This document shows positions 24,361-35,660 of a DNA stretch of 64,000 nt, in pieces. Under the pieces are notes generated by a model. It had not been told where the DNA came from, did not search any database, and saw nothing but the letters and a program-made list of their open reading frames with translations. This stretch comes from Silurus meridionalis (taxonomy: Eukaryota > Chordata > Actinopteri > Siluriformes > Siluridae), in assembly GCF_014805685.1 (NCBI RefSeq), contig NC_060886.1, positions 29,042,862 through 29,106,861 of the forward strand, written 5' to 3'. Both the position numbers and the translations under genes were made by a program. The stretch's first letter is position 1, and each line of letters begins with the position of its first letter.

Positions 24361-25574
24361 TCTGATCATGAACTTAATTGGGTAGAAAAAACATCCAAAT
24401 CTTTGTTCTTAAACTCTGTGGTCCAATGAATGATAATTAGATAATTGGGAGCTTTGGAGGGGGGGGTGGGGACAATCGTTTAATCATTCTTGTTGTCTCT
24501 GTTTTAGATGATGCCTGAAAGCTATTTATTTTCACTTATCACCAATGTGTGGCATAAAATATCTTATTAATAAAGAGTAACTTTTATGATGATTAAATTG
24601 AATAAACTTGGTGGTAATATATATACATATGCTTCTGGGCAAAAAAAAAGCTAAAAATGGCAAATTATAAACCCATTTCATGGTCTTAAGAACAAAACAT
24701 TGGACAAGAAATAAATATAGAAACCAGTTGTGGACTGTAAGGAAGCAAATGTAATTTGTTACCATACTTAAGTAGCTTTTTCACATACCTGACTTTTACT
24801 TCAGTACAATTCAAAGTTTCCTCAACATCATTCGTTCAATCATTCCACGCTCTGTATTGGACTTTTGATTGCTGATTGGTGGATCTACCGATCACCAACA
24901 TACAGCATCAGTTCAACAGCAAGCAGAATATTTAGAGAGGAACAAATGATGAAGAGACTAAAGGATTTTGGCCCTCGTGATAATTGTAATCGATATCAAT
25001 CAAGGGTGACTCCTTAATATCATTCTATTTATTGATAGTCTTTTCCTATCAACTGAGTCGAATTAAATATTATAGGAACATTATAGTCATGATAAATCAG
25101 TACTTTGGATACTTAAGTACATTTGAAGGCAAATACTTTTGAAAAGTTCTACTGGAGTAATTTTTTTAAACTCGTATATTTGAGTTTGGGTAGAGGCAAC
25201 ATGCCTCTGGACCGTAATTGTCATCAGCCACTTGCACTAATCACATCACTAATCATGCACACCAGTTCCTTGTCACTTTTGATTAGCATATGTATAAAGA
25301 TTTTGCACCATAAAAGCATATTCTGCCCTTTCAACCCATTTGTCCCGATACTCGAACTCGAATCAGGTGAATTGGCTTTTATAGTCCTCTTGTGCATGAA
25401 GGGACAATCACGAAAATGATGTAAACGTTTGGTGTGAAATCGAACACACGCCTGGTGTTCACAAAGTCTCTGACTATACTGAAACAGTTTCTCATACAAT
25501 GGAAAATGAAAGAAAAAAAATGGGAAATTCATGCTAATTGTACCGTTTTAGTAGTATTAAATGCATACACACGT
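24361..25574. other. Intergenic, nothing clear
   Basis: AT-rich; G run at 24,459-24,470. Confidence 0.5.
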
Positions 25575-25660
25575 CTTTTGCTGCCTTCTTGATCAGGTCA
25601 CTCAATCTTTGAACATCCCATTCCACATTTGGTCCCCATTTGCTGTTCCAATAACCTATA
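25575..25660. mobile_element. Tc1-like MITE fragment
   Basis: Carries the phrases GATCAGGTCACTCAATCTTTG and CATTCCACATTTGGTCCCC, found in the other Tc1-derived short elements in this window. Confidence 0.5.
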
Positions 25661-25674
25661 TACATACATATATA

Positions 25675-26710
25675 TAAAATCAGCACCTGGGCATGCAGAC
25701 CGCTTCCACAAACATTTGTGAAAGAATGGGTCAATAATTCCAGTGTGGTACCGTGACAGGATGCCACCTGGGCAATAAATCCAGTCGTGAAATTTCCTCT
25801 CTACTAATTATCCCACAGTCGACTGTTAGTGGTGTTATAACAAAGAGGAAGCGATTTGGAATGGCAGCAACTCAGCCATGAAGTGTTAGACCACGTAAAA
25901 TCACAGAGCGGGTCAGCGGATGCACAGAGGTCACCGACTTTCTGCAGAGTCGATTGCTACAGACCTCCAAACCTTATTAGCTGTAGAACAGTGCCTAGAT
26001 AGCATCTTAGAATGGGCTTCCAATGGTCAAGCAGCTGCATCATCAAGTGCAATGCAAAGCATCGGATGCAGTGGTGTGAAGCACACCATCACTGGACTCT
26101 AGAGCAGTAGAGACGACATCTCCGGAGTGGTGAATCACGCTTTAATCCGATGGACGAGTCCGGTTTTGGCGGTTGCCATGAGAACGGTACTTGTTTGACT
26201 GCGTTGTGCGAAGTGTAAAGTTTGGTGGAGGTGGATTATGATCTGGGGTAGTTTTTCAGGAGTTGGGCTCAGCCCCCTCATTCCAGTTAAAGGACTCAAT
26301 GCTTCAGCATACCAAGACATTTTGAACAATTTCATGCTCCCAACTTTGTGGGACGTCCCGTTTCTGTTCCAACATGGATAAATAAGTTTGGTGTGAAAGA
26401 ACTTTACTGGCATGCACAGTACTGAGTCCTGAACTCAACCCAATAGAACACATTTGTGATGAATTAGAGCAGAGACTGCGAAACAGGTCTTCTCATCCAA
26501 CGTCATTGTCTGACCTCACAAATGTGGTCAAAAATTCCCAACACACTCCTACACCTTGAGAAAAGCCTTCCCAGAAGAGTTGAAGCTGTTTTAGCTGCAA
26601 AGGGTCAATATGGGCCAACATCATATTAAACCCTATGGATTAAGAATCGGATGTTACTCAAGTGGCAGACGAAGGCAGACGAGCGAATACTTTTGTCAAT
26701 AAAGTGTATA
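25675..26710 (+). pseudogene. Tc1-like transposon with decayed transposase
   Basis: Sequence runs in order through recognisable Tc1 transposase landmarks: the cysteine-poor HTH region near 25.8-25.95 kb, FGGGGLWSGV-type coding at 26,220-26,260, LNPIEHICDELEQRL at 26,433-26,480 and SLPRRVEAVLAAKG at 26,563-26,605. It ends GAATACTTTTGTCAATAAAGTGTATA, typical of the family's inverted repeat. Multiple frameshifts and deletions make it inactive. The left terminal repeat is missing, replaced by another Tc1 fragment at 25,575-25,660. Confidence 0.85.
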
Positions 26711-27109
26711 TATACACTATAAAATATATCTATAAGCACGAATGACAGTGTGATTGTCGCTAAAGGGTTCATATGCTGATATAAAGCAACACTGTGCTGT
26801 AATTAGCAAGATATTCATGCTAATTTTCCCTCACACAAATTTGGTAAGAGAAACAGCACAAGCGATTATAATCGGGTATCACCCCAGACCCTTTCAAAAC
26901 ACTTATCTTGCTCATCATTAAAACCAGATTTTCTAAAAATTTGAACACTACAATCTTAAAGTCTATATAGTCGATATCTTTATATCCCTCAACCACATTT
27001 AAAAAGGACTATCGCTAGTTGCTATAGGTGTATACTATTTTGTGGACAAACACACAATTCTACTGATAAAGGACTGCGAAAATGCTAACAATACTTACGG
27101 ATGACAAAT
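26711..27109. other. Intergenic, nothing clear
   Basis: A short Tc1-end-like phrase, ATACTATTTTGTGGACAAAC, is at about 27,033-27,052. Confidence 0.45.
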
Positions 27110-27430
27110 GCTTGTTTATTCACATCTGAAACTTGATTTTTACAACCGATTTCAGCCACAGAAACAAACAATGCTAATTATTCCGCTAGCTGTGCGATGA
27201 AAATGTCATTTTTATATCCGTTTGACGAGGGGCCCCCTGGAGACCCCAACCTGTGGCATTAGTGTCCCAGAACTATTTATTTGGACGAGACAGAAAGGCT
27301 CATTATCACACACATAGATGATAAGCAGCTCGTTAGGACCGGAGAGATGCCATTAACTATTTTACAAGCAGCCGTACAGAAGACCCTACGGTTCTAATTT
27401 AAAGTTCAGATTTGCCACCCAGTGGAGCAC
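27110..27430. promoter_or_regulatory. CNE-like low-copy island
   Basis: CAATGCTAATTATTCCGCTAG, ACGAGGGGCCCCCTGGAG and CATTAACTATTTTACAAGC. Low repeat content and no frame. Confidence 0.33.
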
Positions 27431-27559
27431 AAATATTATCTACTGTTGTTTATTTTTTATTATTTTATTTAAAAGAGTGTGAGATATATGACGGATTTTT
27501 AATGCCACGTAAAAAAACAACTCGTGTTTTTTTCTCAAATGGATGATCCCGTGACAATC

Positions 27560-27739
27560 GTATTTTGACCATAGAGGGCGCTTTTGCTCAAATATGTAAA
27601 TGAGTTTTCTGTCTGGTTCAATCGGCGCATCTTTTTCTCCAATTTCACTCAAATTTACTCTGCTTGCGTAGCAAACTTTTCTGGGTCATAAATTCGAAGC
27701 TGAGTTTAACCAATAGCGCCCTCTACGGTCACAAAATAC
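27560..27739. mobile_element. 180-bp foldback MITE with CTCF-like ends
   Basis: Left end GTATTTTGACCATAGAGG then GCGCT is the inverted match of the right end AGCGCCCTCTACGGTCACAA then AATAC, with one substitution and a 2-base indel. The AGAGGGCGC core in both arms resembles the CTCF motif core. No coding content. Confidence 0.6.
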
Positions 27740-28544
27740 TAAGTATGGATGACTTTATTCTAGTAGAGCTACGACTTTATTCTGGTAATTTTTCATTTGG
27801 GTCTACTGCAAAATCTGTGGATTTTAGTTGTTGTGAATAAATAAATGAGCAACCTGTGTAAATAAGAAATGAGGCAATAATTCATGGGGCATTTTCTAAC
27901 ACATTTCCCAGTGTCTCTCTTTCTCGATATTGTCAAACCTTTGGGAAACACCTTGCAGTTTGGATATAAAACTTTTTCGTATGAATGGACAACCTCAGAA
28001 ACCCCCATAAAAAGAAATGCAGAGGGAGGAATCTGACTTGGTAAATCACCACAGAGACATTCAACTTGTGACCTTAAACTTATTTATATTCGTAGGAACC
28101 TCTCACGTCTGTAAGAAAGTGGGTGAGTGGGAGGACGCAGGAGACAGTTGGACACTGACAACGCTTCAGGCTTGCTTTATTTTTCGCCACTAGTGGTTTT
28201 TTGGCATGCTTTCAAAACACAAAAAATGGTACAAATCAATAAATAGTAGAAAGATAGACAGACAGACTAGACAGACAGACTAGACAGACAGACCACTATC
28301 CCATTCCGGGGATTTGCTCCAGTTCAACACTCTCCTGGCTCATGTTCTGGCATCTGTGGGTGTGCCAAGTGCTATATGTAACCTCATGTGTGACCTCACT
28401 GTCATCTCTGGTTCACAACACTCTATTTTTGTCCCTGTAAGGACAAACACACACACCTGCGTGAACTCACTATGAATACACACAAGTGAGGTTGATTAGC
28501 ATTGTCTATCAATGTCTACTTCTTAGGCTGTTATTAGTTCTCGG
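27740..28544. other. Intergenic, nothing clear
   Basis: Besides the GACA repeat, a doubled GACTTTATTCT(A/G)GTA phrase lies at about 27,751-27,786. Confidence 0.45.
28254..28293. repeat. GACA tandem repeat
   Basis: GACAGACAGACTA units repeated about three times. Confidence 0.9.
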
Positions 28545-28988
28545 TATACACACATCATGGCGTAACATTATGACCTTACAGCATTGAGTGGTGAAGTGAA
28601 TAGCACTGATTATCTCTTCATCGTGGCACCTGTTAGTGGGTGGGAAATATTTATTATTTATATAATATATTTTGTCCTCAAAGTTGACGTGTTAGAAAAA
28701 GTAAAAGTGGGTTTGACAAATTGTGACGTCTAGACGACTGGGTCAGAGCGTCTCCAAAACTCTTGTGGGATGTTCCCGGTTTGCAGTGGTCAGGATCTAT
28801 CAAAAGTGCTCCAAGGATGGAACAGTGGTGAACCGGCGACAGGGTCGTAGGCGGCCGAGGCTCATTGATGCACGTGGGGAGCGAAGGCTGGTCCGTGTGG
28901 TCCGATCTTGGTCAGGAGTGTTTTAGTAGCAAAAGGGGGGCCAACACAATATTAGGCAGGGCAATAATGTTATGCCTGATCGGTGTAT
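28545..28988 (+). mobile_element. Short Tc1-like element with terminal repeats
   Basis: Ends TATACAC...GTGTATA with about 24 of 30 terminal bases matching in inverted orientation. The interior encodes a recognisable HTH remnant (RRLGQSVSKTLVGCSRFAVV and RRQGRRRPRLIDARGERRL) in a 67-codon frame. The end reads AATATTAGGCAGG then TGTTATGCCTGATCGG, a widespread fish Tc1 subfamily. The catalytic domain is deleted. Confidence 0.8.
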
Positions 28989-29804
28989 ATTACCAGTATG
29001 TATTCGTTTGTATTAAATAAAATAAATGAAAATCCATATTGATAGGAATTCCCCTTAAACACTCTATTACCAGTGTCCATGGAAAATGTATAGCAATTAA
29101 AAAAAAAATGCAGAGTAACAACATTTATTTTTATCTATCTAGTCTGCTTTATGCTTTTGCTTAAACGTGACCATAAAACAAAATTGCACTGGCACTACAA
29201 ATCCAGAACATAGTAGGTCTTTCCGTCCTTTTACTTTTTCCCCCCATGTTCTCGCAAGAAGTTACATGAAGGCAAAAGTTTTGTCGAACCTCTATCTTTT
29301 CTTTCCTTACAGCCAGGCCTGCTGTTAGACTCAAGGCTAATACGATTGTGCTTTAGATAACAGCAGTATTGACAGATGGCTCATTAGGAAACAGAATTTT
29401 GGCGCTACACTAGCACACCGAAGCCTTGAAACTTGTTTACTGCAACACAGAATCTTTGGGAGACGAGCTTTAGTGAAGCAGCCGCTACTTCCTGTCTTCC
29501 TGACTAGACTTGTTGCCATGGCGATTAAGATCAAAGGGTGAAAGGTTGCTCAAGAAAATGAATGCACTGTAAAAGCCCTGGTAGAGCCATCAAGACACTG
29601 GTAAGTAAAAACGATTTGAGAACAACGTTGCTTGTCTGTTGTTATGTGGAAACGTTATATGCATATGTTATGCATGGTTTTAATATGCATTGCTGAATCG
29701 GGAAATTTTTTAATCATTAACCAAAACAATCAAAACGCACAATTAGATAAATTTTTGTAGCTACTTGGATAATCAATAACTGTTTTTATGCCCATTTTTT
29801 TTTA
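28989..29804. other. Intergenic, nothing clear
   Basis: No recognised gene or repeat. Confidence 0.5.
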
Positions 29805-30100
29805 GGAAAGTTTTAAAGATTTAAAGATTTACTTTGACCAAACAAATCTATAAATGTTCAGATGTTTGACTTTATTTTAATTGAAAGATCCTGCCTTAGC
29901 ATCAATTACAGCTTTACACAGTCTCTGCAATTGTAATTCAAACATTTAGCTGAAATACTTGGCCATCCCTCTTGAAAAAACTTGCCAAAGGTGTTTTTTA
30001 GTAATTCTTGCAATCCAGTGCATCCGAGAGCAGTTCGGTAGGATTTCGGTGAAGTGAATGGCCAGGCCACTTTCATAATACCATTTAATTTATATGGTGA
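29805..30100 (-). mobile_element. Tc1-like relic fragment, relative of the 23.2-kb copy
   Basis: AACAAATCTATAAATGTTCAG, CTTGCAATCCAGTGCATCC and GAGCAGTTCGGTAGGATTTC align in order with the 23.2-kb relic. Confidence 0.55.
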
Positions 30101-30172
30101 ATATGATGATTTTAATCAAAGAAAGTGCTGAAATAAGAAATATAGTGGAAAAACAGGAGAAGGAGAGCAGGC

Positions 30173-30208
30173 AGAATTCTAGATCCGCACAGAATTCTAG
30201 ATCCGCAC
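30173..30208. repeat. Perfect 18-bp tandem duplication
   Basis: Two copies of AGAATTCTAGATCCGCAC head to tail. Confidence 0.98.
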
Positions 30209-30229
30209 AAAAACCTTAATGGATTTTGA

Positions 30230-30480
30230 AATAGTAAATAGCGTTTGTCCCCCTTGTGCTGCCAAAACAGTCCTGACCTGTCGAGCATCAACTTATTCAG
30301 CAATTTGAGCTACAGGAACAAGGACCAGCCTCGGCCACGGACTCCCCACGTGCATCAATGAGCAACAGCCGCTCTGACACAGTCGTCTAGACGTCTCGCT
30401 CAAATCCTTACCCATTTTTCCTGCTTCAAACACGTCAACTTTGAGGACAAAACGTCATAATGTTATGTTTGATCAGTGTG
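30230..30480 (-). mobile_element. Tc1-like relic, same subfamily as 28.5 kb
   Basis: Reverse-oriented sequence with GTCCTGACCTGTCGAGCATC, GAGCTACAGGAACAAGGACC and a terminal ATAATGTTATGTTTGATCAG. It matches the family seen at 28.5-29.0 kb and at 0.19-0.32 kb. Confidence 0.65.
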
Positions 30481-30529
30481 TAAATGGTTATATTTATATA
30501 TTTTTTTTTTTATTGTTATTTGAATTAGG

Positions 30530-31140
30530 ATAATAATCTCTCGTGCTGCCGAATCCCCAGAAGTTCCATCTAAAATTCACACACTGACATAAAGAAAAGA
30601 TCCCTCCATTTACAGGAAAAGCAGGGGACCTCCCTCCGTCTGCCGTCCCTTCTAACGCCTGCCAAGCATTGCCCAATCGCATTACAACCTTATTGATGTC
30701 CGCTATTACCCACAATGCCCGCCATCTCCGCACCCCGGTGAGGTTTAAAAAGAATGGCTAGAGAGCTAGAGAGAGAAAGAGAAAGAGTGAGTGAATAGAC
30801 AGAATGGGAAGGCAATAAAGCCCACTTATGAAGACGTATGCTCACAATTTCAATAATTTTATATTCCCGCCATTCGAGGAGCTAATGATAAAAGGGTTCT
30901 CTCCGTAAGTGCGGCTAACCTAATTTCGGGCCTCAAAAACGTATTGGAAGCTCGGGCCAGCGTTCGGGCCTCTTCTTGATGCCACACTTATGGATTGCTC
31001 TTGCCTGCAGCTCCGAGCAAGATCCGGGATGCCTTAAAAGCCTTCTTCTCTGATCTTTAGATTATGCTAAGTAATACTGTGGCAATGGATTTCACTGCCC
31101 GTTAAGGCAAACGGGAGGGAGGTGATTCACTCAGTCGTGT
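30530..31140. promoter_or_regulatory. CNE-like low-copy island
   Basis: Unusually repeat-poor: ATTCCCGCCATTCGAGGAGC, TAATGATAAAAGGG, GCTAACCTAATTTCGGG and CCAGCGTTCGGGCCTC. Compositionally unlike the flanking transposons. Confidence 0.35.
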
Positions 31141-31689
31141 AGCACCGGAGGATTTTATATATTTATTTATTTATTATAATTTTTTTTTTTTTTTGAGTGT
31201 GGGGGGTTTAATGAATCGGATGTTTTATCATCCCTATCATCCCTAATGGAACATTATGCTAATTGCTCGAGAAGAGTACAGGAAGCACGCCCGTCAAGGA
31301 GACTTTCTTTTTTGTTGTTGTTTGTTTTCTTGTGTAGTCGGTGTAATCGATATGTTTATACTGATGGAGGGCTGATGCAAAATCGGTGTACTAACTTTTT
31401 TGACATACGAGAAGCCGAGTCCTCGGGCATCATCTACAAAAAGGCAGCATGCGGTTGCTTATTCGGGAACCGATCCATCCAAATTGTTTCTACATAGTAG
31501 ATCTTAACTTCGAGTCCAAAGATTACAGAAATGGCCAAAGATTACAACTTTCAGAGTATTGATGAACACATTGTTTTTTATTTCCGTTTATAAGGGGAGT
31601 TAGTTCTCTCTTTACATCATTACGACAGATATAAACGGGTTCTTCAGTCTCTTTTCATTTTCTTTCTCTTTTTTCAATGTATTTCACTC
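31141..31689. other. Intergenic, nothing clear
   Basis: T run at 31,180-31,195. An 83-codon frame at 31,246 has no recognisable family. From 32,141 to 32,499 nothing was seen. Confidence 0.5.
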
Positions 31690-32140
31690 TTTCAACACTA
31701 TATAGAGAAGATTTTGGGCACCTGATCCAAAGCTCCATTGTGCTTATTGATGTTTCCTGATTCACATTTAGTCCCCATTCTTCTGGGAAGATGTTCAACC
31801 GAATTTTGCGTTTATTCAGCCATGATGTAAGATGTAGGTGAGGTGAGGAGTCATTGGGTGCTTTCATTGTTCAAATTCATCCCAAAGGTGTTTATTAGGG
31901 TTTATAGCTCTATAGCAGGAGAACCTTTGACTCTAACCGATGTAAAGTATATCTTCATGGAGTTTGCTTTTGGGCATTATCATGCTGGTACAGGTTTGGG
32001 TTTCCAAGTTCAAGTGAAGAGAAGATTTCATGCTTCAAAGACATCTTATGCAATTGTTTGCTTCCACGTCGTGGTAACAAATTAGTGCTGGAAAAATCAG
32101 GTGTCCCAATGCTTTCGTCCGTATAATATGTCTATCTAAG
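31690..32140 (-). mobile_element. Tc1-like MITE relic
   Basis: CACATTTAGTCCCCATTCTTC, AATTCATCCCAAAGGTGTTT and GTATATCTTCATGGAGTTTG appear in order, with TTTTGGGCACCTGATC and CAGGTGTCCCAATGCTTTCG near the two ends as decayed terminal repeats. Confidence 0.65.
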
Positions 32141-32499
32141 GTAATAAGACAAAACATTACATCATTACAATCATCCCTTGTTTAACATGGAGTGTCTGCT
32201 AAAATCTTAACAACTCGAATATCTTCGTTCTGAAATAACGTCCAGTTTCAACATGTTCTGACCAATCAGATCCAAGAAATCGACAGCAGCCTGGTAGTTC
32301 ATAAATATATTAATAAATAATCATGACACTATATTCTTGTTCTTCAAAGAGGCAACCTTATAGTCCTCCAGAAAGCAGTTTCAGAATCCTGATGACCCAC
32401 AGCTCTTCCTTCGTTCATCGAATCATATAAAACGATAGAAATAGCAATAGACAATAAACAGTGTTTATTTGATTGCTTTCCAAAGCGCCACTTCTCAGA

Positions 32500-33070
32500 A
32501 TCCAAAAAAAGGACTCGGGTTAATTTTAGTCGCCTGTAATGACCTCATCCCGAGCTGCTTTCACAGCCCTCCACGGCGTCTTCCTCTTGTTTCACCGGCA
32601 GACAGCAGGATGTTAGTCACTGCCTCCTAAAGAGTCTGCTTTATAAATAGTCCGGCTGAATCATTGGCCTCAATAAACAGGCTCAACGTCGTTAGGCCGG
32701 GCGCAATCTATTTACCGGAACTTTCTCAACGATATATTGGCTCGCAGGAAATGGCAAACGATGAAATATGGTTAGGAGAGGCGAGCCCGAGTGCGTAAAA
32801 TAAAAAAGTGGCTTTGCATAATGCGCCCATTAACCTGACGATACTCGGCGTGATCCTAGCTAGAATTATGCTCAAATTAGGACGACGATGAGCGGCGCTT
32901 TAATACAATCGCAGCCCAGAGCGATAATATTGTGTTTCAAATAAGGGCGAGGGAAGCATCATCTACGTCGATTTGGAAAATGGGTTTATCGGAACGTAAT
33001 GCGATTGGGTTTCCCTGCACCTGGTGCTAATGCTACAACAATGCTAGCCCTGAATCAGGCTTCCAAAGCT
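32500..33070. promoter_or_regulatory. CNE-like low-copy island
   Basis: Repeat-poor with CTTTGCATAATGCGCC, CATTAACCTGACG, GAATTATGCTCAAATTAGG and GATTGGGTTTCCCTGC. CpGs are retained despite the AT-rich setting. Confidence 0.37.
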
Positions 33071-33159
33071 TTGGTTTTCCATCTGTGCTTTTTTTATTCA
33101 AGGAAATAAGGTGTTAAGTCTTAAAGAAACCTTTTCTTGACCAATGTAAAAATGTTCAG

Positions 33160-33505
33160 GTAGGTGGTAATGGTCAAGACATTGGTCTTTGGATCTAAAG
33201 ATCTTGAGTTCTAATCCCAGCCACACCAAGCTGCCATTTCTGGGCCCCTGAGTAAGGCACTTAACCCCCATAGCTGCTTAGTTGTATGAATGAGATAGGT
33301 TGCCCTGGACAGGGGCCTCTTCCAGAATATTTGCTCAAGTCTTTAGAGGATATTTAAGACATTTGGTCTTTTATGCAACAGAAGAATAAGGGCTTTGGTC
33401 AAGGCCCCATCATGGCAGCTTGGTGGTGATGAGATTCAAACTCCTGACCTTCCAATTAGAAGTGCAATGTCTTAACCACTTCCCTTACATACAGTAAAAC
33501 CTTTA
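33160..33505. repeat. Two SINE-like fragments, head to tail
   Basis: Forward 33,165-33,305 has TTGAGTTCTAATCCCAGCC and GAGTAAGGCACTTAACCCCC. Reverse 33,390-33,490 has GAGATTCAAACTCCTGACC and GTCTTAACCACTTCCCT. Confidence 0.55.
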
Positions 33506-33589
33506 GGAAAAAACCCATGATGGATCTTTAAAGGGTGTAAGCCTAGGTGGAAAACATACTGTGATAAAGTGAGACTTTTTCATTACAAG

Positions 33590-34210
33590 ATACTCACGCA
33601 ACTCTTCTTCCGAACTTAGCCGGAGCCATTAGCCGGTCGTTTACGGGTTGTTTTTTCCATCCTGCTTGTTTGCTCAGCGTCGACCATGTAATCTTGCGCC
33701 ACGCTCCGTGACTACAGTGTCTCTCCTGGCGCATGGCTGATCCGTAAACAAGCTCTAATTAGCAGGCGCTAATGAGAGCCAGAGACACAATCAGAAGTGC
33801 GTCTGATGTCTCTGCAGTACCTCGCAAAGTCGATGGAGGTCACGGACACACACACACACACTGTCTTCCCTTGAGTGACACTTTCTCAAGGTAAGTTCAA
33901 GTTTGTCTTCCTTCTTTCTTTCTCTCTCTCTGTCCCTGTCCAAGGTGCTGCTTTGGCTCAGTGCATCAGTCATTAGATTACAGCAAGCCATTAGTGTCTT
34001 TAGCCAGCTCGGGATCGTACAAATTCATCGTGGCTCCACATTCGGCATATCAAGCAGACTCAGAGCGTCTCGCTAAATACTAATGATGGGACGCGGCTGG
34101 CGATTAGACTGAACTTTGGACTATTAATGAGGCTTACAAATAAATCTGTCCACTCGGGAGTTTATTCCAGTTTGACATCTAATTGCCACAGAGAGCAAGC
34201 TTTGGCATGT
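33590..34210. promoter_or_regulatory. CNE-like low-copy island
   Basis: AAACAAGCTCTAATTAGCAG, GGCGCTAATGAGAGCC and TATTAATGAGGC. Interrupted by a short CA tract at 33,845-33,861 and a CT tract at 33,913-33,931. Confidence 0.33.
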
Positions 34211-34684
34211 AGGGGTTTTGTTTTGGTTTGTTTTTTTGTCTATCACGGCCTCATGTCATTGTAACATTTCCCAAGATCGAGTCTAGGGATTTTAGACTAT
34301 TTTCATTTAAACTCTACACACACACTACGGACCAGTATTCAGGGTGCAGTTCTCACCTTCCCAACCTTCATTCATCTCAGTCACGGCTTTTTCCTGGACT
34401 GCCCTCCTCCCAGCCTGGAGATATTGATGCTCCCTGTTTGAATTGTGGACCTGAAAAAGTAATTGATGATTCCTTTAAGGACTGTATAAATGCCTGTAAT
34501 AAACGATAGACCTATTGATTGATTTCTTCATTTCGCTATGTATAGATCCACGCAGAAACCGGAGGCTCTGTAGACTCATGAACATGAATGTATTGAACGG
34601 TCTGAGTTTATCATAAATATTTTCATTTCAGATGGATTTATCTTGATAAGTGACCCACACACACCTAAACAGCTACAATATATA

Positions 34685-34860
34685 GAGCATACTAGTGATG
34701 GGTGGTTCATGAACGAGTCTTTGATGTGACTCAGAAGAACGAGTGGAGTGATTAGTTCATGAGGAAACAGAATTGAGTAGTGCACCTTTTGACGCTTCAT
34801 TTCCGGAGTCGTTTGTTCTTTTATCACGTGACTCCCAAGACGCTACACAATGCAATAGAT
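34685..34860. mobile_element. hAT-like short element
   Basis: Begins TAGTGATGGGTGGTTCATGA with repeated GAACGAGT words and resembles the 1.4-kb element in reverse. Target duplications not determined. Confidence 0.45.
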
Positions 34861-35056
34861 CAGGTTTTTTTGGTCTAAATCTTGACATTATTGTAACAAT
34901 AATTATAAAAATCACGTGATAAAAGAACCGATGTCTCTGTTTATCATTTACAGGTTTTTATCAATTCATTTAATTACTTTTGTAATGAATTAATTATTAT
35001 AATTATTATATCAATAAATTTTTGTCCTTTTCCCAACCCATCTTACATACACCCAT

Positions 35057-35057
<1 letters not shown>

Positions 35058-35098
<41 letters not shown>
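35058..35098. repeat. CA microsatellite
   Basis: About 40 bases of CA. A GT tract of about 20 bases lies at 35,309-35,329. Confidence 0.97.
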
Positions 35099-35104
<6 letters not shown>

Positions 35105-35387
35105 CTTATCTCTCTCTCTATTCCCACAGGTCTCCAGGTCTTGTTTGTCTTAAGCTTAGCAGTCGAGTGGAAGCCGGAGCTCATCAAGCGTGTGTGTGCC
35201 AGGCCAGATTGCAGTAGACAGGATAAGTGGTCAGTCAGCAGACCAGCATTCGAGCAACTTCCACTGGGACCCCCGAGCACAAGCTTGGGTCAATGCTTTT
35301 TCTTGCTTGTGTGTGTGTGTGTGTGTGTGGGTGCTTCAGTTTAAACGTATAGTATATTACAATAGAGAGATGTTTGATTGTAGACTG

Positions 35388-35660
35388 TACAGTAATCATC
35401 CGCTTTACTGCGGTTCGAATCTGGCGCCACCCCTGGTTTATCGCGGAATTGCATTTGCTACATAACTAATTAGTTTGGTTGATTTTCCCGGTCTCTTGCG
35501 GATAACACGATAGACCAAAAAACTTGTTTTTATGGAGTTTCATGTTGAAATAATGACATAATTATTAATTATAAAATGAAGTAAAATGTTAATACAGTAC
35601 AGTACTGTATACATAAAATAGCATTTTTGTGGTGCCGTCTGTTTATCGGGGATTACAGTA
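35388..35660. mobile_element. pogo/Tigger-like MITE
   Basis: Starts TACAGTAATCATCCGC and ends TTATCGGGGATTACAGTA, imperfect inverted repeats with TA at both edges. It also holds TGGTTTATCGCGGAATTGC, a phrase of the CAGTAATCCCTCGTTTATCG family. Confidence 0.6.
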
